A stretch of DNA of 64,000 nt, from the NCBI GenBank assembly GCA_031556525.1, contig JAVBSS010000010.1, positions 1 through 64,000 on the forward strand. Reading direction: 5' to 3'. The translations under genes were made by a program, and so were the position numbers. The DNA is from JAVBSN01 sp031556525. Its GTDB lineage: Bacteria > Bacillota > Clostridia > Lachnospirales > Lachnospiraceae. Shown here in pieces: positions 25,894-35,666 of the stretch. Position 1 is the stretch's first letter, and every line of letters starts with the position of its first letter. The notes under the pieces were generated by a model. It saw nothing but the letters and a program-made list of their open reading frames with translations. It was not told where the DNA came from and ran no database searches.

Positions 25894-28581
25894 ATGGCTG
25901 TGAAAAAATCAGAATTGTACTCCCTACTATGGGAAGCTTGTAATAAATTAAGAGGCGGTGTAGAACCCTCAAGATACAAGGACTATGTATTAGTATTATT
26001 GTTCTTTAAATATGTATCAGATAGATATAAGGGCAAACGCTTCGCTGAATTTACAGTAAATGAAGGTGCATCGTTTGATGACTTGATTGCCGCAAAGGGA
26101 AAAAGTGATGTTGGTGAACGAGTAGATAAGATTATTCAAAAGTTCCTTGAGGAAAACCGTCTTCAGGGTTCTTTGCCTGACGTTAGTTTTAACAATCCAG
26201 ACGAATTGGGTACTGGCAAAGAACTAGTTGATAAGGTTTCCGGACTTATTGCTATATTTCAAAATCCTGCAATCGACTTCAAAAGTAATCGAGCAAGCGG
26301 TGATGACATTATTGGAGATGCCTACGAGTATTTCATGATGAAATTTGCTCAGGAGTCTGGTAAAAGTAAAGGGCAGTTCTATACACCAAGTGAAGTATCC
26401 CGTATTATTGCTAGACTCATTGGTATCGGTAGCATAGAGCAAAAAAATGATAAGAGATGGACATTACATGATCCTGCAGCGGGTAGTGGTTCGCTATTAA
26501 TTCGTGCAGCGGATGAAGCACCAACTGACGAAAATGGTGACTCTATTGTTACAATATTTGGTCAAGAAAAGTACCCTGATACCGCTGGTTTGGCAAAGAT
26601 GAACTTTATCCTACATAACAAAGGTACTGGGGAAATAAAGAGTGCAAATACACTGGCAAACCCTGCATATACAGATGACTTTGGCGGTCTTAAAAAGTTT
26701 GACTTTATTGTTATGAACCCGCCGTTTTCTGACAAAGACTGGACTGATGGAATTAAAGCATCGGAAGATAGGTATAAAAGATTTGATGGCTACGGTGTAC
26801 CACCAGAAAAGAATGGCGATTACGCTTGGTTTTTGCACGTTTTAAAAGCACTGGACAGTAACGGTAAAGCTGGGATTATTCTTCCTCATGGTGTGTTGTT
26901 CAGAGGCAATGCCGAAGAAACAATTAGAAAAGAAGTTCTTTATAAAAGATATATCAAGGGAATAGTTGGTTTGCCTGCCAACTTGTTTTACGGTACAGGT
27001 ATCCCTGCCTGTATCATAATAATTGATAAAGAAAATGCAGCAACACGTGAAGGTATCTTTATGATAGATGCAAGTCGTGGCTTTAAAAAAGACGGAAATA
27101 AAAATCGACTTCGTGAGCAGGATATCGAGAAAATTGTACAAACATTTATAAACGAAGAAAAAATAACAGGATATTCTCAATTCGTAACTTACGAAAAAAT
27201 CTTAGAAGAAAACGGTGGGAATCTTAATGTACCTCGTTACATTCAAAAGATTGATGATACACTACCACAAAATATTGCATCACATCTTAAAGGCGGCGTA
27301 CCAGGAACTGATATTGATTCCATTGAAAAGTTATGGAAAGTATCTCCCAGATTAAAACAAGAGATATTCACCTGCGTAGACGAAAAACATAGTGTTTATA
27401 ATCTTGCTATTACTCCAAATGAGATAGAGACAGCTATAGCTGAAGATGAAAACATCAAAAGCGAAAAGTCAAACGAGTGCAATGTGTTATTTGAAACTTG
27501 GAGAAATGAAGTAAAAGACACATTGCTGAACATGGATGCAGATACAAACCCAAAAGAAATGATTCGTAGTATTGGTGTTAAGCTTTTGCATAGCTTTGAA
27601 TCAGTAAAACTTTTAGATAATTATGATGTATATGATATCTTGCTTAACTATTGGAACGAGAAAATGCAAGACGATGTATATGTAATCAAAGCGAGTGGTT
27701 ATGAGGCTGGTCGTGAGATTGAGTATGTGTACGCTCAGAAAAAGCAAAAAGATGAAAGTGGCGAAACCATATCAGTTGATGATACTTCAAAAATGAAGTC
27801 ATTTGACGGTGCTTTAATTTCACGTGATATTATAGAACGTGAGTATTTTGAAAAAGAACTCTTGGCTTTAAATGAATTGCGTGAAAAATCCGCTTTAATT
27901 GAATCAGAACTTGATGAAATTCGTGAAGAAGAATCAGGTGATGATGGTTTACTCAAAGAAGTGTTAAATGAAAAAGGAGACAGTATTCCAAAAGCAAATC
28001 TCAACAAGCAGATTAAAGCATTGGAGAGTAAGAAGACATCTCCAGTAGTTGATGATATCGCAAGATTGATTTCCTTGTTTGATGAGGGCAAAATATCTGA
28101 AATGGAAGGAATCATAAAGGCTAACGGTGAGCTGAAAAATTATGAACTTAGAAATAAGAATGGTTCATTTGGAAAAGCAAAGTTAAAAACTGCATTAAAA
28201 GAAGCAAGTGATAATGCTATTATACCTGAAATCTATGCAGATGAATATAACACATTACTTGCATATCAATCGAAGTTGTCAGAAAAAGAAGAAGCTGATA
28301 AAGCTATAAAAGAAGCTCAAAAGTCATTGGATGAACTTGTACTTGCAAAATATGGCGAGTTATCACTCGAAGAAATCAAGCATTTGCTATTCGATAAGAA
28401 ATGGATGTCAAGACTTAAAAGTGATATTACTGATGCTATCGACCAAGTACTGAATACTCTTGCCTCAAGAGTTGTGTTAATTGCTAAACGCTATGAGCAT
28501 ACTCTAGGAGAGATTGAGGAAAAGACAACACAATCAAGAGAGAAGGTGCAATCCGCATTAGAAAGGATGGGATACAAATGA
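25894..28581 (+). CDS. hsdM: Type I restriction-modification methyltransferase subunit HsdM
   Basis: 895 residues, longer than the classical 500-residue HsdM. The N-terminal HsdM_N helical domain (KKSELYSLLWEACNKLRGG) is followed by the N6-adenine methyltransferase with SAM motif DPAAGSGSLLIR and catalytic NPPF (FIVMNPPFSD). The extra C-terminal third (about 550-895) is helical with coiled-coil stretches and is found in one branch of the family. It methylates adenine in the sequence chosen by HsdS. Its stop overlaps the hsdS ATG. Arg codons CGT/CGC are common here, unlike in the flanking core genes, a sign of transfer. Confidence 0.95.
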   Translation: MAVKKSELYSLLWEACNKLRGGVEPSRYKDYVLVLLFFKYVSDRYKGKRFAEFTVNEGASFDDLIAAKGKSDVGERVDKIIQKFLEENRLQGSLPDVSFNNPDELGTGKELVDKVSGLIAIFQNPAIDFKSNRASGDDIIGDAYEYFMMKFAQESGKSKGQFYTPSEVSRIIARLIGIGSIEQKNDKRWTLHDPAAGSGSLLIRAADEAPTDENGDSIVTIFGQEKYPDTAGLAKMNFILHNKGTGEIKSANTLANPAYTDDFGGLKKFDFIVMNPPFSDKDWTDGIKASEDRYKRFDGYGVPPEKNGDYAWFLHVLKALDSNGKAGIILPHGVLFRGNAEETIRKEVLYKRYIKGIVGLPANLFYGTGIPACIIIIDKENAATREGIFMIDASRGFKKDGNKNRLREQDIEKIVQTFINEEKITGYSQFVTYEKILEENGGNLNVPRYIQKIDDTLPQNIASHLKGGVPGTDIDSIEKLWKVSPRLKQEIFTCVDEKHSVYNLAITPNEIETAIAEDENIKSEKSNECNVLFETWRNEVKDTLLNMDADTNPKEMIRSIGVKLLHSFESVKLLDNYDVYDILLNYWNEKMQDDVYVIKASGYEAGREIEYVYAQKKQKDESGETISVDDTSKMKSFDGALISRDIIEREYFEKELLALNELREKSALIESELDEIREEESGDDGLLKEVLNEKGDSIPKANLNKQIKALESKKTSPVVDDIARLISLFDEGKISEMEGIIKANGELKNYELRNKNGSFGKAKLKTALKEASDNAIIPEIYADEYNTLLAYQSKLSEKEEADKAIKEAQKSLDELVLAKYGELSLEEIKHLLFDKKWMSRLKSDITDAIDQVLNTLASRVVLIAKRYEHTLGEIEEKTTQSREKVQSALERMGYK

Positions 28582-29687
28582 TAACTTATCCGAATGATTG
28601 GCAAGAACAATCGCTTGCAAATATAGTTGCTTTTAAAAACGGACAAGCACACGAAAATGATATTTCAATAAATGGTGCCTATATAGTTGTAAATTCTAAA
28701 TTCATATCAACAGATGGTGCTGTAGTAAAGCGTTCTAATCGAAGAAATCAACCAGCAAATAATTCTGATATTCTAATGGTTATGAGTGATTTGCCGAATG
28801 GAAAAGCTTTAGGTAAGTGTTACTATGTCAAAGAGGATAATGTATATACTGTAAACCAGCGAATTTGTATTCTGAGTAATGCTAAGATTAACAGCAAGTT
28901 ACTATATTATTTAACAAATAGAAATTCATACTTTTTAGAATTTGACAATGGTGTTACTCAAACAAATTTAAGGCGTAAAGATATTCTGGATTGCCTTATT
29001 AATTACCCTCAACACCCCAAAGAACAAGATGTTATAGCATCAATACTTACTGACTTTGACGATCATATCAACAATCTAACCGAACTTATTGAGAAGAAAA
29101 AAGCAATCCGCGATGGTGCTTTGGAGGATTTGGTAAGTGGTAAGACAAGACTTGATGGGTTTGACGGCGAATGGGAAAAAGGAACTATCGGTAGTATACT
29201 AACCATTCTTCATGGCAGAAGTCAGCACGCAGTGGAATCGTTTAGTGGGAAATACCCGATTTTAGGTACTGGCGGGATTATGGGTAAAGCCACTGAGTTT
29301 TTATGCGATTGGGAATGTGTTCTTATCGGAAGAAAAGGGACAATTGATAATCCTCTTTATATGAACGAACCCTTTTGGACTATTGATACTTTATATTATT
29401 CAAAGCCGAAGGTAAATCAATGTGTCAAGTTTCAGTATTATTTATTTTGTACAATCAATTGGATCGACTATGCAGAATCTTCGGGAAGACCTAGTTTAGC
29501 AAAGAAAGTTATTGAAGGAATCCCAATAAATATTCCAGATATTAAAGAACAACAAGCCATCGCTCAAGTTCTAACAACAATGGACGAAGAAATCGAATCT
29601 CTCGTAATTGAGAAGGAAAAAATGATTCAAATAAGAGAAGGCGCAATGGAAGACCTTTTAACTGGTCGTGTGCGTCTTAAAGTATAG
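28578..29687 (+). CDS. hsdS: Type I restriction-modification specificity subunit HsdS
   Basis: 369 residues with two target recognition domains (about 1-150 and 195-345), each followed by a helical spacer (DFDDHINNLTELIEKKKAIRDGALEDLVSGKTRL and a matching copy near the C terminus ending MEDLLTGRVRL). The repeated spacer is the hallmark of HsdS. It sets the bipartite recognition site; the site cannot be read from sequence. Translation is coupled to hsdM by ATGA. Confidence 0.94.
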   Translation: MITYPNDWQEQSLANIVAFKNGQAHENDISINGAYIVVNSKFISTDGAVVKRSNRRNQPANNSDILMVMSDLPNGKALGKCYYVKEDNVYTVNQRICILSNAKINSKLLYYLTNRNSYFLEFDNGVTQTNLRRKDILDCLINYPQHPKEQDVIASILTDFDDHINNLTELIEKKKAIRDGALEDLVSGKTRLDGFDGEWEKGTIGSILTILHGRSQHAVESFSGKYPILGTGGIMGKATEFLCDWECVLIGRKGTIDNPLYMNEPFWTIDTLYYSKPKVNQCVKFQYYLFCTINWIDYAESSGRPSLAKKVIEGIPINIPDIKEQQAIAQVLTTMDEEIESLVIEKEKMIQIREGAMEDLLTGRVRLKV

Positions 29688-29699
29688 GAGGAAAAATAT

Positions 29700-32600
29700 A
29701 TGCCAGTTGATTTAGAAAGAAAGTTACAAAATAAAGTCCTCCACTGGCTCACCGATAAAGAGGAAGATGGTGGATTAGGCTACACATATCTTGGCAACCT
29801 CGAAGACCAAGATAACACGCCGATTAAAGAAGATTTGCTAAAGAAAAATCTTGAAAAGCGTGGATATTCCAAAGATCAAATATCAAAGGCGGTAGCAGAG
29901 ATTGTTTTAAAAGCAAGCAATCAAGTAGATACTCTTTATAAAATCAATAAAGAGGTCTACTCCCTTCTGCGTTATGGCAAGCAAGGAGTAAAAGACGAAA
30001 ACCAAAACCGCCAAACCGTTCATTATATTGATTGGGATGATGTTGATAAGAATGATTTTTATGTAGCTGAGGAAGTTAGCGTACTTTGTTATGACCATGT
30101 AAGTCGGAAACGTCCTGATGTTGTGTTGTACATAAATGGAATAGCCCTTGCTGTGTTTGAATTAAAACGTTCATGTGTTAGCATTGGCGAAGGAATACGT
30201 CAAAGTCTTACTAATCAAAAGCAGGAATATATTAAGGATTTCTTTAGTACAGTCCAATTGATTTTTGCGGGAAATGAAGCGGAAGGACTAAAATATGGTA
30301 CTATAGAAACTCCAGAGAAGTATTTTTTGCAGTGGAAAGAAGATAACAAAGCTATAGACAAATTATCTTTAAAAATCAAGGAAATTCAATCTAAAGAAAG
30401 TAACAAGCTACGAGATGGAGTTATTTCGTTTTGCCAAAAAGAAAGGCTTCTTTCACTTATCCATGATTTTATTATTTTTGATGCAGGGATAAAGAAGATT
30501 GCAAGACATAATCAATACTTTGCAAACATCGCTGCAAGAACACGAATTCATGAAAATGAAGGCGGTATTATCTGGAATACTCAGGGTTCTGGTAAATCCT
30601 TAATTATGGTGTGGCTTGCAAAATGGATTATTGAAAATATAGCAGATAGCCGAGTGGTAATTATCACTGACCGTGACGAACTCGATGACCAAATAGAGAG
30701 TCTATTTATTGATGTGAAAGAAAACGTAAAAAGAGCAAAGAGTTGTTCTGATTTAAGAACCATACTGAATAAAAGTGATGATGCTATCATATGTTCTTTG
30801 ATTCATAAATATGGACATAATGCTGGAAAGCAAGCTGATGTTGACCAGTACCTCAAAGATTTATTAAAAGATTTACCTGCTGACTTTAAAGCTAAGGGGA
30901 ATATCATTGCATTTATTGATGAATGTCATCGCACAAACTCTGGTAAACTGCACAAAGCTGTAAAGGCATTGATGCCTGAGGCGTTGCTTATTGGATTTAC
31001 CGGAACTCCTCTTATGAAGAGTGATAAGGCTACCAGTTTAGAAACGTTCGGTACATATATCCACACCTATAGATTTGATGAAGGAGTCGAGGATGGGGTT
31101 GTACTTGACTTGCGTTATGAGGCAAGAGATGTAGACCAGGATTTATCCAATACAGAGAGGGTTGATCTGTGGTTTGATAATAAAACTACTGGTCTTACTG
31201 ACCGCGCCAAAACGCAATTAAAACAAAGTTGGACTTCCATTAATAAATTGTATAGTTCTAAACAAAGACTTGAGAAAATTGCCGCTGATATAATATTTGA
31301 TATGGGATTTAAGTCTCGCTTAAAAAATGACCGTGGTACTGCGATGCTTGTTGCAAACAGCATTTATGAGGCTTGCAAGTATTGGGATATTTTTACGAGA
31401 AATGGCTTTACTAAATGTGCAGTAGTTACATCTTATGATGCCTCTATTTCAAGTGTGAGAACAGCAACTAGCGATCCAAATCAAGCAAGTGAAGAAGAAT
31501 ACAAGAAGTCAATTTACGAGCGTATGCTTGGTGATAAAAAATTAGCTGAGTTCGAAAAAGAAGTAAAGGAGCAATTCAAAAAAGAACCAACCAGAATGAA
31601 GCTGCTTATTGTGGTAGACAAACTCTTGACTGGTTTTGATGCCCCAAGTGCAACGTATCTGTATATTGATAAATCGATGCGAGACCATGACTTATTTCAA
31701 GCAATCTGCCGGGTTAATAGACCAGATGGAGAAGATAAGGATTATGGTTACATTGTAGATTATATGGATTTATTCCGTAGTGTGCAGATGGCAGTGTCAG
31801 ATTATACAACCGAAGCTTTTGACACTTTTGAAAAAGGAGATATAGAGGGCCTTATTAAAAATCGTTATGATGAAGCTAAATCAGAAATGGTTGGGGCAAT
31901 TGCATCGCTGAGTGATTTGCTTGAAAACGTAAATGACCCCAAAGACGATACCGATTATATTGAATACTTCTGTGGTGACAATAGTGAAAGTGACGAAAGT
32001 ACAGGACGGAGAGATATTCTTTATATTCTAACGGCCTCATTAACTCGTTCTTTTGCTAATTGCTGTGATAAACTCGTAAGTAACTACGGATATTCAGAAA
32101 ATCGAGTTAATCAAATTAGAAGTGAAATATCAGGCTATAACAAAATAAAAGAAATGATTAAACTTGCAAGCTGTGACTACATTGATTTAAAGCCATATGA
32201 ATCGGATATGCGTTATATTCTCGATACTTACATTCAAGCAGATGACTCTAAGGTTGTAAGTGAACTTGATAATATGTCATTGGTTGAATTGTTGATAAAT
32301 AACACAACAACTACGCCGATTGATGCTTTAGTAAAAGATTTGCCTGGCAACAATGAGGCTAAAGCTGAAATTATTGAAAACAACTTGCAACACGAGATTG
32401 TTAAGAAAATGTCTTCTAATACAGTCTATTATGGTAAATTATCCGAGATGCTTCAAAAAATTATTGACCAAAGACGAATTGAAGCTATGAGTTATGAGGA
32501 GTACTTACGTCAAGTTGTCGAGTTAGCACAAGCTATTTTACATCCTGAAGATAGTTCCGACTATCCAGATGCTGTTAAGAGTAGTGAAGCGATAAGAGCG

Positions 32601-32825
32601 TTATATGACTACTTTGGCAAGGATGCGAATCTAGCCATAGGCGTCGATACTGCCATACGTGGTGCTATACGACCTGGTTGGAAGAAGAATCTTCAAAAGC
32701 AAAAGAATATACAGGATGCTATATATAAAATTTTATTAGCATCTGGTTATGATGACGAAACAGCTGCTGAAAAAACATATTCCATCTATGATATAGCTGG
32801 AAGGCAGGTAGAATATAATGAATAG
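29700..32825 (+). CDS. hsdR: Type I restriction enzyme subunit HsdR
   Basis: 1041 residues. An N-terminal PD-(D/E)xK nuclease (RPDVVLYING ... AVFELKRS) is followed by a superfamily 2 helicase with Walker A NTQGSGKSLIM, DECH box (FIDECHRTNSG), motif III GFTGTPL and motif VI QAICRVNRPDG, then a C-terminal helical domain. It translocates and cuts DNA lacking HsdM methylation. AGGAGG stands 12 bp after hsdS. The next gene starts within its last 8 bases. Confidence 0.95.
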   Translation: MPVDLERKLQNKVLHWLTDKEEDGGLGYTYLGNLEDQDNTPIKEDLLKKNLEKRGYSKDQISKAVAEIVLKASNQVDTLYKINKEVYSLLRYGKQGVKDENQNRQTVHYIDWDDVDKNDFYVAEEVSVLCYDHVSRKRPDVVLYINGIALAVFELKRSCVSIGEGIRQSLTNQKQEYIKDFFSTVQLIFAGNEAEGLKYGTIETPEKYFLQWKEDNKAIDKLSLKIKEIQSKESNKLRDGVISFCQKERLLSLIHDFIIFDAGIKKIARHNQYFANIAARTRIHENEGGIIWNTQGSGKSLIMVWLAKWIIENIADSRVVIITDRDELDDQIESLFIDVKENVKRAKSCSDLRTILNKSDDAIICSLIHKYGHNAGKQADVDQYLKDLLKDLPADFKAKGNIIAFIDECHRTNSGKLHKAVKALMPEALLIGFTGTPLMKSDKATSLETFGTYIHTYRFDEGVEDGVVLDLRYEARDVDQDLSNTERVDLWFDNKTTGLTDRAKTQLKQSWTSINKLYSSKQRLEKIAADIIFDMGFKSRLKNDRGTAMLVANSIYEACKYWDIFTRNGFTKCAVVTSYDASISSVRTATSDPNQASEEEYKKSIYERMLGDKKLAEFEKEVKEQFKKEPTRMKLLIVVDKLLTGFDAPSATYLYIDKSMRDHDLFQAICRVNRPDGEDKDYGYIVDYMDLFRSVQMAVSDYTTEAFDTFEKGDIEGLIKNRYDEAKSEMVGAIASLSDLLENVNDPKDDTDYIEYFCGDNSESDESTGRRDILYILTASLTRSFANCCDKLVSNYGYSENRVNQIRSEISGYNKIKEMIKLASCDYIDLKPYESDMRYILDTYIQADDSKVVSELDNMSLVELLINNTTTTPIDALVKDLPGNNEAKAEIIENNLQHEIVKKMSSNTVYYGKLSEMLQKIIDQRRIEAMSYEEYLRQVVELAQAILHPEDSSDYPDAVKSSEAIRALYDYFGKDANLAIGVDTAIRGAIRPGWKKNLQKQKNIQDAIYKILLASGYDDETAAEKTYSIYDIAGRQVEYNE

Positions 32826-33549
32826 TGAAGAGATAGTGGGTGGAATGCCTATAAAAATGATTAGAAAGGAAAATCTTAAAAATCTTTATGTGAGAGTAAA
32901 TCCTCCAGAAGGTGAGGTGACGGTCAGTGCTCCGAGTGACTATCCAGAAGAAGAAATACGACTTTTCCTTTTGAAAAAAATGCCGGAGATTACTAAAATT
33001 CGAGCTAGAATGCTTTCGCAGGCACGACAGACCCAACGAGAGTACGTATCAGGCGAATCTCACTATTTATGGGGTAAGCCTTATCGTTTACAAGTAATTA
33101 ACGAAGGGAATAAGTATGATATAACCAAGACCCCCAATAAGATTATTCTTAATGCACCCGTAGGATCATCCAGAGAATCAAGGGAACGAGTTTTCAATGA
33201 ATGGTATAGGCAAGAACTTAAACGTGTACTTCATAATATTGCTTTGGGATGCGAGGCGAAAACTAATCTTTGTGCTGACGAATACAAAGTAAAGAATATG
33301 AAAACAAAGTGGGGTACTTGTAATATTGATAAAAAAATTATTTGGATTAATTTACAGCTTGCTAAAAAGCCTGTTGAATGCCTTGAATATGTGATAATAC
33401 ATGAGCAAATACACTTGATAGAAAAGAACCACACTAGTAAATTTCATTCACTAGTTGAAGAGTTCTGTCCTAACTGGAAAGAGGCAAAAAAATTATTAGC
33501 AGAGATGCCTTTGGATTTTTATGAAAAAGGAGAACAGATAGATGACTAA
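32818..33549 (+). CDS. YgjP/SprT-like zinc metallopeptidase (DUF45)
   Basis: 243 residues. The N-terminal beta-rich part (KNLYVRVNPPEGEVTVSAP) is followed by the M48-like DUF45 core with zinc motif HEQIHLIEKNH (HExxH plus a downstream His). Family members often sit beside type I hsd genes. The start overlaps hsdR by 8 bp, so it is translationally coupled. No role in restriction is established; degradation or regulation of HsdR is a possible reading. Confidence 0.88.
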   Translation: MNSEEIVGGMPIKMIRKENLKNLYVRVNPPEGEVTVSAPSDYPEEEIRLFLLKKMPEITKIRARMLSQARQTQREYVSGESHYLWGKPYRLQVINEGNKYDITKTPNKIILNAPVGSSRESRERVFNEWYRQELKRVLHNIALGCEAKTNLCADEYKVKNMKTKWGTCNIDKKIIWINLQLAKKPVECLEYVIIHEQIHLIEKNHTSKFHSLVEEFCPNWKEAKKLLAEMPLDFYEKGEQIDD

Positions 33550-35119
33550 TAGCAAGATAACGTCGAGCGATGTATTTGATGTTAACAAGAAATCAGGTGC
33601 GTTGATTCTTGGAAGTAATAGACTTGACGATTATGCAACTAAATATTTAAATAAATACTGTAAGCAAGCATTGATTGAACCAATGCCACTTCCTGTCGAA
33701 CAAATCTTAGAGGATATGGGTCTTGTCTTAAAGGAAGTTTCGTTATCTGGTAATTTAGATGTATTTGGTTGCTGCTTGCTACTTGATGGATATGTTGAGA
33801 TCTATGATTCTGAAACTAAGAAATACATTTCAACACCTTTTGATGAAGGAACTGTATTAATAGACCCAGCGTCTATTTCTGCCTATGGAGAGGGGTCAAA
33901 GAGAAATACCCTAATCCATGAAGCGCTTCATTGGGAAAAGGATAAAACATATTTTAAAATACTTGAAGTGAAAAATAAAAATGCAGCAGAGAAGCTATCC
34001 CCCATTTTGTGTCGTCAGTCAGAAACTTTTTACAATCCACCAGAAGGAAAAAACACGAAAGAAAATGAAGTTAAATGGTTAGAATGGCAAGCTCATAGAT
34101 TAGCACCTAGAGTATTAATGCCAAAAAACAGTTTTAAAAAAAAGGCTTTAGAGATTATTGAAAATGACAAAGCCGAATATTTATCTTGCGATTTACTCAT
34201 TGAAGCTTTAAGCACTTTTTTCATTGTATCAAGGGAGTCAGTCAAATATCGATTGCTAGAGGTTGGACTTGAAGATGTTATATCTTCATTTGAAGACTAT
34301 ACCAATGTATATGGAGAAATTAAGAGTAACACGGATTATATAAAGTTAAATTCCTTAGAAGCCTATAAGTTATTAAATTCAAACGATGCTTTTAGTCGAT
34401 GGATAGACGAGGGCAAATTTATTTTTGTAGAGGGTTATTTTGTTCTTGCTAAAAGTGAATTTGTATCATTGAGAGATGGAACACCACGTTTAACATCAAA
34501 AGCAAAGAGAAATCTGTCTAAATGCGTTATTAATATCCGCGAACACAGCGTTGTCAAATACCAACACTATGAAAGCGACATTTTGGAGTTTGCATATTTG
34601 ACAAGAGCAACTGGAGTTACACAAAAGGCAGTTACATTTCATCCGAAAAATCAAAATAAGCTGGAAATAATAACTGATGAATTGTATCACGCTGGTATCC
34701 AAACTTTAGATGAATATGACATGGAAGAAGAAGTCCAATTGATGAAAATGTTAGGCGATCCGACTGTAACTTTGTGCAACTGTTTATGGTTCTTAATGGA
34801 AAAAAGAAAATGGAATTACCCAGAGCAATTCAACGAAAAAACTGAACTTCACAAAAATTATCACGGAAAAATCAAAAACAATAAATGCAATAACATGAAT
34901 ACAACCACTTTAATGGCTATTTGCGTAGGGTTACAATTGACATTACGTATAGTTGAAAAGATATTTGACAAATCTGATAATAAATTAAACTATTATACAG
35001 ACCCTAATATGACGTATATTCATATCCTTGAAAGATTTCCTGGAATATCGCTTGTGGAGTTTAATGATATGCTCGAAATTAAAAACATCCCTAAATTAGA
35101 AACAAAATCCCGAGATTGA
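33542..35119 (+). CDS. ImmA/IrrE-type zinc peptidase domain protein
   Basis: 525 residues. The N-terminal third has an ImmA/IrrE-like peptidase segment: DPASISAYGEGSKRNTLIHEALHWEKDK contains HEALH (HExxH). A second conserved stretch, EWQAHRLAPRVLMP, also fits that family. The remaining 300 residues are unrecognised. Such peptidases typically cleave a repressor on stress or phage infection. It overlaps the DUF45 gene by 8 bp and ends the operon, followed by a strong terminator. Confidence 0.8.
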   Translation: MTNSKITSSDVFDVNKKSGALILGSNRLDDYATKYLNKYCKQALIEPMPLPVEQILEDMGLVLKEVSLSGNLDVFGCCLLLDGYVEIYDSETKKYISTPFDEGTVLIDPASISAYGEGSKRNTLIHEALHWEKDKTYFKILEVKNKNAAEKLSPILCRQSETFYNPPEGKNTKENEVKWLEWQAHRLAPRVLMPKNSFKKKALEIIENDKAEYLSCDLLIEALSTFFIVSRESVKYRLLEVGLEDVISSFEDYTNVYGEIKSNTDYIKLNSLEAYKLLNSNDAFSRWIDEGKFIFVEGYFVLAKSEFVSLRDGTPRLTSKAKRNLSKCVINIREHSVVKYQHYESDILEFAYLTRATGVTQKAVTFHPKNQNKLEIITDELYHAGIQTLDEYDMEEEVQLMKMLGDPTVTLCNCLWFLMEKRKWNYPEQFNEKTELHKNYHGKIKNNKCNNMNTTTLMAICVGLQLTLRIVEKIFDKSDNKLNYYTDPNMTYIHILERFPGISLVEFNDMLEIKNIPKLETKSRD

Positions 35120-35147
35120 ATTTCAATAACTTAACAAGTTGGTTTTG

Positions 35148-35171
35148 GACCCCGAAAGGGGTCTTTTTTTT
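35148..35171 (+). terminator. Strong intrinsic terminator of the hsd operon
   Basis: GACCCC, loop GAAA, GGGGTC and then eight T. This is a textbook terminator 28 bp after the last gene of the operon. Confidence 0.95.
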
Positions 35172-35328
35172 ATGCCCTGAAATAAATAAATGCTGTAAAA
35201 CAGCTGTTATATAACCAACTCGTTGAGTTGCTTATGCTTAATAAAAAAATGCAATAATAAAAGAGCGATGTGATAAGGTTTCTAAACTCAAATTATAATC
35301 ACAGCAATAACAAATAAAATATCACAGG

Positions 35329-35438
35329 CCTGATTAGCTATAGGGTGCTGGGATACAGATATCGAAACAACCACAGTGAAAACTGTGGCAGGTGCGATAG
35401 AAGTACCCTTTTTTCCTTATGCCATAATCAGGTTTTTT
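35329..35438 (+). ncRNA. Structured RNA of unknown family with terminal T-run
   Basis: Four nested pairings can be drawn: CCTGATTA 35329-35336 with TAATCAGG 35425-35432; GGGTGCT 35343-35349 with AGTACCC 35402-35408; TATCG 35360-35364 with CGATA 35395-35399; and CCACAGT 35371-35377 with ACTGTGG 35382-35388 closed by a GAAA loop. The outer stem is followed by six T, so it terminates itself. TATAAT at 35294-35299 could be the -10. I do not recognise it as a known riboswitch or ribozyme. Plus strand is inferred from the T-run. Confidence 0.55.
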
Positions 35439-35520
35439 CTATTGGTGTACTTCAATTGCGTATTTGATATTTGTATTCCACGCCCTCTGCAAGAAACAGG
35501 CAGAAAGGCAAGGACTAGTT

Positions 35521-35637
35521 ATGGAAGTAAATTTAAGAACAAAACAGAATTATGAATTAGTAAAAAGACATTATTACATATGGATACGTGCAATTCCAAT
35601 CATTTTTGAAATTCAAATAGAGAATAAAGAATTATAG
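35521..35637 (+). CDS. Short ORF, 38 residues, unknown
   Basis: ATG with AAGGA six bases upstream encodes a basic then hydrophobic peptide (RHYYIWIRAIPIIFEIQI). It lies between the structured RNA and the gene at 35667. No family is recognised. It could be a real small gene or the remnant of a longer one. Confidence 0.3.
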   Translation: MEVNLRTKQNYELVKRHYYIWIRAIPIIFEIQIENKEL

Positions 35638-35666
35638 AACATTTCAAAAATGAGAGGAGCAACCAT

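Noticed and set aside
35131..35224. Imperfect inverted repeat AACAAGTTGGTT / AACCAACTCGTT flanking the hsd terminator as element ends
   Set aside because: Twelve AT-rich bases with a mismatch, no target duplication and no transposase nearby.
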